A stretch of 19,364 nucleotides of DNA from Devosia sp. (GTDB lineage Bacteria > Pseudomonadota > Alphaproteobacteria > Rhizobiales > Devosiaceae). Shown one piece after another: positions 16,252 through 19,364 of this stretch; within the stretch, counting starts at the first letter, position 1; each line of letters opens with the position of its first letter. The stretch lies in assembly GCA_028290245.1 (NCBI GenBank), contig JAQGKG010000484.1, positions 1 through 19,364 of the forward strand, in the 5' to 3' direction. The notes under the pieces were generated by a model. That model made no database searches. It saw only the letters and a program-made list of their open reading frames with translations, and was not told the origin of the DNA. A program made the translations under genes and the position numbers.

Positions 16252-17448
16252 ATGCTGAGATTCGCCGCGCTTATCCTCGCTTTGCTGACGCTGCCGGCCT
16301 TTGCCCAGCCGGTCGAAAGCTTTGACAGCTTCATCGCTAATTTCCGAGCCAAAGCATTGGCGGCGGGGGTGAGCGGCGCGATTTATGACCAAGCCATGGG
16401 CGGGCTGACACCTGATCCGCGCGTGCCGGACCTCGTCACGACGCAGCCCGAATTCACCACGCCGATGTGGGACTATATCGAAGGCCGCGTGACCTCAGGC
16501 CGCATCGAGCGCGGCAAGGCGGCGATTGGGCAAAACTCCACGCCGTTTGCGTCGGTGGGCCAGACCTATGGGGTCGATCCCTATGTGCTGGGCGCTATCT
16601 GGGGCATGGAAACCGACTACGGCGCGGTGCTGGGCAATGACAAGCTGATCCGGCCCATCGTGCGCTCGCTGGCGACGCTGGTGCATCAGCGCCGGACGCG
16701 GCTGGTCGAGGATGAGGTCGACCTGATCGCGGCGCTGTTGCTGGTGCAGCGGGATGGGCAGACCCCGATTGGCTCATGGGCGGGTGCCATCGGGCATTTG
16801 CAGGTCAATCCGAGCAATGTGCTGGCCCATGGTACCGATGGCGACGGCGACGGGCGGGTCGATCTGCACAATTCATTGGCGGACGCCTTGGCGACGAGTG
16901 CGAAATTCCTGCGCGGGCTGGGTTATCAACCCGGGCTGGACTGGGGCATGGAAGTCGTTGTCCCCGATGGGTTCGACTACCTGCTGGCGACGCGGACGGA
17001 GATGCGGCCGGTGTCGTTCTTTGCCGAACGCGGCATAACGCGCGTAGCGGGCCGCAGTTTTGCCGACGGCAACCTGCCGGTGTTTCTCTATGTGCCGGCC
17101 GGCAAAGACGGACCAAAATTCCTGATGTCGCAGAATTATCTGGTGCTGAAGGGATATAATTTCTCCGACAGCTACGCCATGAGCGTTGCCCCCATGACGG
17201 ACCGGCTGAAGGGCGGCGGTGGCTTTGCCGACGATTGGCCGCGCAACACGGCCTTGCCAAATCTGGCGCAGCGCAAGGCGATCCAGCAGGCGCTGCTGAC
17301 GCTCGGGCTGTATCAGGGCGCCGTCGATGGACGACTGGGGCCGATCAGCCAGGAGGCCTATGCGCGGTTCCAGGCTGCCCGTGGCGAAGTGGCGGATGGG
17401 TTCATCACGCGGGCGTCGCATGATGAACTGGTAGCGGCGAGCCGGTAA
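16252..17448 (+). CDS. Lytic murein transglycosylase (MltB/SLT_2 family) with C-terminal peptidoglycan-binding domain
   Basis: This enzyme should cleave the MurNAc-GlcNAc bond in peptidoglycan with formation of 1,6-anhydro-muramoyl ends, in the periplasm. A signal peptide covers residues 1-18 (AFA-QP) with no lipobox cysteine, so it is predicted soluble. The SLT_2 domain (about 22-325) contains the catalytic glutamate Glu120 in WGMETDYG, GAIGHLQVNPSNVLAHGTDGD with the Asp/Gly-rich DGDGDGRVD loop, and ALATSAKFLRGLGY. The usual GxxQF is GHLQV here, a mild variation. A PG_binding_1 repeat occupies about 337-392 (IQQALLTLGLYQGAVDGRLGPISQEAYARFQ). The length of 398 aa is typical for alphaproteobacterial members. 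It follows galE by four bases, suggesting shared transcription. Confidence 0.93.
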   Translation: MLRFAALILALLTLPAFAQPVESFDSFIANFRAKALAAGVSGAIYDQAMGGLTPDPRVPDLVTTQPEFTTPMWDYIEGRVTSGRIERGKAAIGQNSTPFASVGQTYGVDPYVLGAIWGMETDYGAVLGNDKLIRPIVRSLATLVHQRRTRLVEDEVDLIAALLLVQRDGQTPIGSWAGAIGHLQVNPSNVLAHGTDGDGDGRVDLHNSLADALATSAKFLRGLGYQPGLDWGMEVVVPDGFDYLLATRTEMRPVSFFAERGITRVAGRSFADGNLPVFLYVPAGKDGPKFLMSQNYLVLKGYNFSDSYAMSVAPMTDRLKGGGGFADDWPRNTALPNLAQRKAIQQALLTLGLYQGAVDGRLGPISQEAYARFQAARGEVADGFITRASHDELVAASR

Positions 17449-17500
17449 CAAGCAGGGGACCCGGATGGCTTCGGCCGGCTGGGCTTGCTAAAGGAAAATC

Positions 17501-18673
17501 ATGATCCGCTATGTCCTCGCAGTACTGGTCGGAATGCTCGTCCTGGTGGACGTGGCGCCGGCCTTTGCGCAGAACCAGGACGTCGTGGTGTCGCAGGAGC
17601 CGCGGCGACGGACCTTGTTCGACTTGCTGTTTGGCGACGAACAGGCGGCACCGCCACCGGTGCAACAGCAGCGGCAACAACCGCAGCAACAGCGACGGCA
17701 AGCGCCGGCCGCCAGCCTGCCGCCACCGAAGCCGGTGGTCGAAAAGGCAGCCGACGCTACGCGCCTGGCGGTCTTTGGGGATTCCCTGGCTATCGACCTG
17801 AGCCGGGCCCTCGAGCGGTTTTATGCTGAAGACCCCAATCTCGTCGTGATCGATCAGGGCGTCAGCGATTCAGGCTTTGTACGAACTGATTATTTCGACT
17901 GGGATGCGGCGGTAAGTGAGCAGATCGCGGCGGATAGTTTCCACCTTGCCGTGGTGATGATCGGTATCAACGACCGGCAGGAAATCAGCGCGGATGGCAC
18001 CAGTTATGACTCGCTGACCGAGCCGTGGAATGCGGCCTATCAGGCGCGGATCGCGAGCTTTTTGGGCAAGCTGCGGGCGGCGCGCAAGCCGGTGATCTGG
18101 GTAGGTCTGCCGCCGATGTCTAAGAGTGAATATTCGGCAGCGCTCAGCCAGATCAGCAATATCCAGCGGCTTGCCAGCCTATCCGGCGGCGCGGAATTTC
18201 TGGATATCTACGAGCGTTTTTTGGGCGAGGACGGCAAGTATTCCTCGCAAGGCCCGGACGTAAACGGCCAGAATGCGCGGATGCGCAAGGATGATGGCAT
18301 CCACTTTTCAACGGCGGGTGCGGACAAGCTGGCGTTTTATGTCACCCAGACCATCAACGCCGTCTACCGCGGTGGCAGCGGCGTTTCGATCGCCATAGCC
18401 GACCCGTTGGCGGGCACCGACGCAGCGGCCATGCTGCGACCGCCGTATCAGGGGCTCGGGCAAGTGCGACTGCTGGAAGTGGCGGGGGCGGTGATCCCGA
18501 TCAGCCGTGTGCCGTCGCGGGCCAGCGAATTGATGACAGCGACGGGTGTGGTGCCGCAGAGCGCGCCGTTTTCGCTGGAGCAGTTGATGACGGCGCCGTT
18601 GGGCCGGGTCGATGCGTTTGGTCTAGGCGTCGATCCAGCGGCAGAACCGGCTATCAATCTGGGTGCGCGCTAA
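17501..18673 (+). CDS. Secreted SGNH/GDSL-hydrolase-like protein (DUF459)
   Basis: This exported protein of 390 aa has a signal peptide (1-23, AFA-QN), the rhizobial-type motif RRRTLFDLLFG (35-45) and a low-complexity Gln/Pro/Ala linker (about 48-78). The SGNH fold follows at about 86-355. Block I is FGDSLA with nucleophile Ser95, a block II glycine is near Gly125, block III is MIGINDRQ with Asn157, and block V is DGIHFS with Asp265 and His268. All catalytic residues are therefore present, unlike in degenerate members. Such proteins are candidates for removing acyl or acetyl groups from envelope polysaccharide or peptidoglycan; its place downstream of galE and the lytic transglycosylase fits that, but the substrate is unknown. 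AAGGAAA precedes the start. It ends 17 bp from the convergent hpt stop. Confidence 0.88.
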   Translation: MIRYVLAVLVGMLVLVDVAPAFAQNQDVVVSQEPRRRTLFDLLFGDEQAAPPPVQQQRQQPQQQRRQAPAASLPPPKPVVEKAADATRLAVFGDSLAIDLSRALERFYAEDPNLVVIDQGVSDSGFVRTDYFDWDAAVSEQIAADSFHLAVVMIGINDRQEISADGTSYDSLTEPWNAAYQARIASFLGKLRAARKPVIWVGLPPMSKSEYSAALSQISNIQRLASLSGGAEFLDIYERFLGEDGKYSSQGPDVNGQNARMRKDDGIHFSTAGADKLAFYVTQTINAVYRGGSGVSIAIADPLAGTDAAAMLRPPYQGLGQVRLLEVAGAVIPISRVPSRASELMTATGVVPQSAPFSLEQLMTAPLGRVDAFGLGVDPAAEPAINLGAR

Positions 18674-18690
18674 GCTATTGAATATTCTAG

Positions 18691-19230
18691 TTATACGGTG
18701 AAGCGGACGGCGCCGATGTGGGGCAGGTTGCGGTTGCGCTGGCCATAGTCGATGCCGTAGCCGACGACGAATTTGTCGGGGATTTCGAAGCCGACCCAGC
18801 GGGCTTTGACGTCGGTTTCGCGGCGGCTTGGCTTATTGAGCAGGGCGCAGACTTCCATGCGGGCGGGATGGCGGGTCTCGAGGATTTCGAGGACGTGTTT
18901 CAGCGTATAGCCGGTGTCGACGATGTCTTCGACGACCAGCACGTCGCGACCGGCGATCTCGCCGCGCAAGTCCTTGAGGATGCGCACTTCTCTCGATGAC
19001 TCCATGGCATTGCCATAGGAGGATGCCTCCATAAAATCGACTTCCACCGGCAGGTCGAGTTCGCGGACCAGGTCGGCGATGAAGATGAACGAGCCACGCA
19101 ACAGGCCGACGACGACCAGCTTGTCGGTGTCGGCGTAGTAGGTGGAAATGTCTTTTGCCAGAGCTTCGACGCGGGCTGCGATGGCCTTGGCGGAGATCAG
19201 TTCATCGACGATGTAGGGCTTTTGGGACAT
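18691..19230 (-). CDS. hpt: Hypoxanthine phosphoribosyltransferase
   Basis: This enzyme salvages hypoxanthine (and guanine) by joining it to PRPP to give IMP or GMP, in the cytoplasm. The 179-aa protein has the full family set: VVGLLRGSFIFIADLVREL (40-58) with the loop that binds pyrophosphate, the flexible-loop segment MEASSYGN (67-74), the PRPP motif VLVVEDIVDTGYTL (97-110) with Glu101-Asp102 and the presumed base Asp105, and KFVVGYGIDYGQRNRNLPHIG near the C-terminus. Length matches bacterial Hpt. It is transcribed alone on the minus strand, convergent with the SGNH gene after a 17-bp AT-rich gap. The start ATG at 19230 has only a weak ribosome-binding site. Confidence 0.95.
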   Translation of the reverse strand: MSQKPYIVDELISAKAIAARVEALAKDISTYYADTDKLVVVGLLRGSFIFIADLVRELDLPVEVDFMEASSYGNAMESSREVRILKDLRGEIAGRDVLVVEDIVDTGYTLKHVLEILETRHPARMEVCALLNKPSRRETDVKARWVGFEIPDKFVVGYGIDYGQRNRNLPHIGAVRFTV

Positions 19231-19335
19231 GGCGAATCCGGGTCACGCAACGTGCGGGATTGTTAGCAGACTGTTAGCTTTGAGAGTAGCGGGTGCGGTT
19301 GCCAAGGAGAGTCCTTGTTGGGTACCCCCACCTAG
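19231..19335. promoter_or_regulatory. Upstream region of hpt
   Basis: This gene-free stretch should hold the hpt promoter. TGTTAGC occurs twice as a direct repeat (about 19261-19267 and 19272-19278, 11 bp centre to centre, one helical turn), which could be regulator half-sites. No clear -35/-10 pair is visible. Confidence 0.25.
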
Positions 19336-19356
19336 CCTCCCCCTGATAGGGGGAGG
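19336..19356. repeat. Perfect 9-bp palindromic repeat at window end
   Basis: CCTCCCCCT (19336-19344) and AGGGGGAGG (19348-19356) flank a GAT loop. The flanking sequence CCCCCACCTAG ahead of it is of the kind seen in short dispersed GC-rich repeats of Hyphomicrobiales. Copies of related composition are at 2879-2899 and 8491-8522. The element may continue past the window edge. Confidence 0.55.
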
Positions 19357-19364
19357 AACCTCAT

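Noticed and set aside
15204..16352. 382-residue open frame on the minus strand opposite galE
   Set aside because: galE is complete with all motifs; the antisense product is His/Arg/Gln-rich with no recognisable family and no ribosome-binding site.
17640..17720. CAG/CAA-rich tract considered as a tandem DNA repeat
   Set aside because: It encodes the Gln/Pro linker of the SGNH protein; units are irregular at DNA level, so it is ordinary low-complexity coding sequence.

Overview
This 19.4 kb window looks like chromosomal DNA of an alphaproteobacterium of the Hyphomicrobiales (Rhizobiales), most likely Devosia or a close relative. That placement is inference. It rests on the high GC content, a TakP-like TRAP substrate-binding protein, a three-domain rhizobial-type LigD, a DUF459 SGNH protein and short GC-rich palindromic repeats between genes. 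Coding density is high. I see no rRNA, tRNA, transposase, integrase, phage gene or CRISPR array.

Layout, left to right. (1) 1-1497, minus strand: a c-type cytochrome cut by the window edge and a PfkB-family sugar kinase (probable fructokinase). (2) 1712-5018: a TRAP transporter for small organic acids, with the binding-protein gene (+) convergent with an overlapping small/large permease pair (-). (3) 5198-6916, plus strand: a compact unit of a secreted YxWxxD-motif protein, an ECF sigma factor and a membrane anti-sigma factor. (4) 6920-8101, minus: an FMN-dependent alpha-hydroxy-acid (L-lactate type) dehydrogenase, preceded by about 540 bp without a gene that contains palindromic repeats. (5) 8640-11219, minus: LigD, the multifunctional ligase of bacterial non-homologous end joining. 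(6) 11360-12818, plus: an SPFH/stomatin protein with its NfeD partner. (7) 12966-14285, plus: an outer-membrane beta-barrel protein whose stop codon interlocks with that of galU. (8) 14282-18673: galU (-) and galE (+) diverge from a 94 bp promoter region; galE is followed by a lytic transglycosylase and an SGNH hydrolase-like gene, forming an envelope/polysaccharide block. (9) 18691-19230, minus: hypoxanthine phosphoribosyltransferase, then a palindromic repeat at the window end.

Functionally this is mostly metabolic and envelope housekeeping: uptake and oxidation of 2-oxo/2-hydroxy acids (TRAP transporter, lactate-type dehydrogenase, cytochrome), UDP-sugar supply and peptidoglycan remodelling, DNA break repair, purine salvage, and one sigma/anti-sigma signalling unit.

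The least ordinary signals are: a shared inverted-repeat motif upstream of the cytochrome and the hydroxy-acid dehydrogenase; the secreted protein/ECF/anti-sigma unit; a proline-phenylalanine repeat tail on the TRAP large permease; a perfect 11-bp hairpin at 12877-12901; and the repeat-rich gap at 8102-8639. I did not find a clearly new defence or mobile system.
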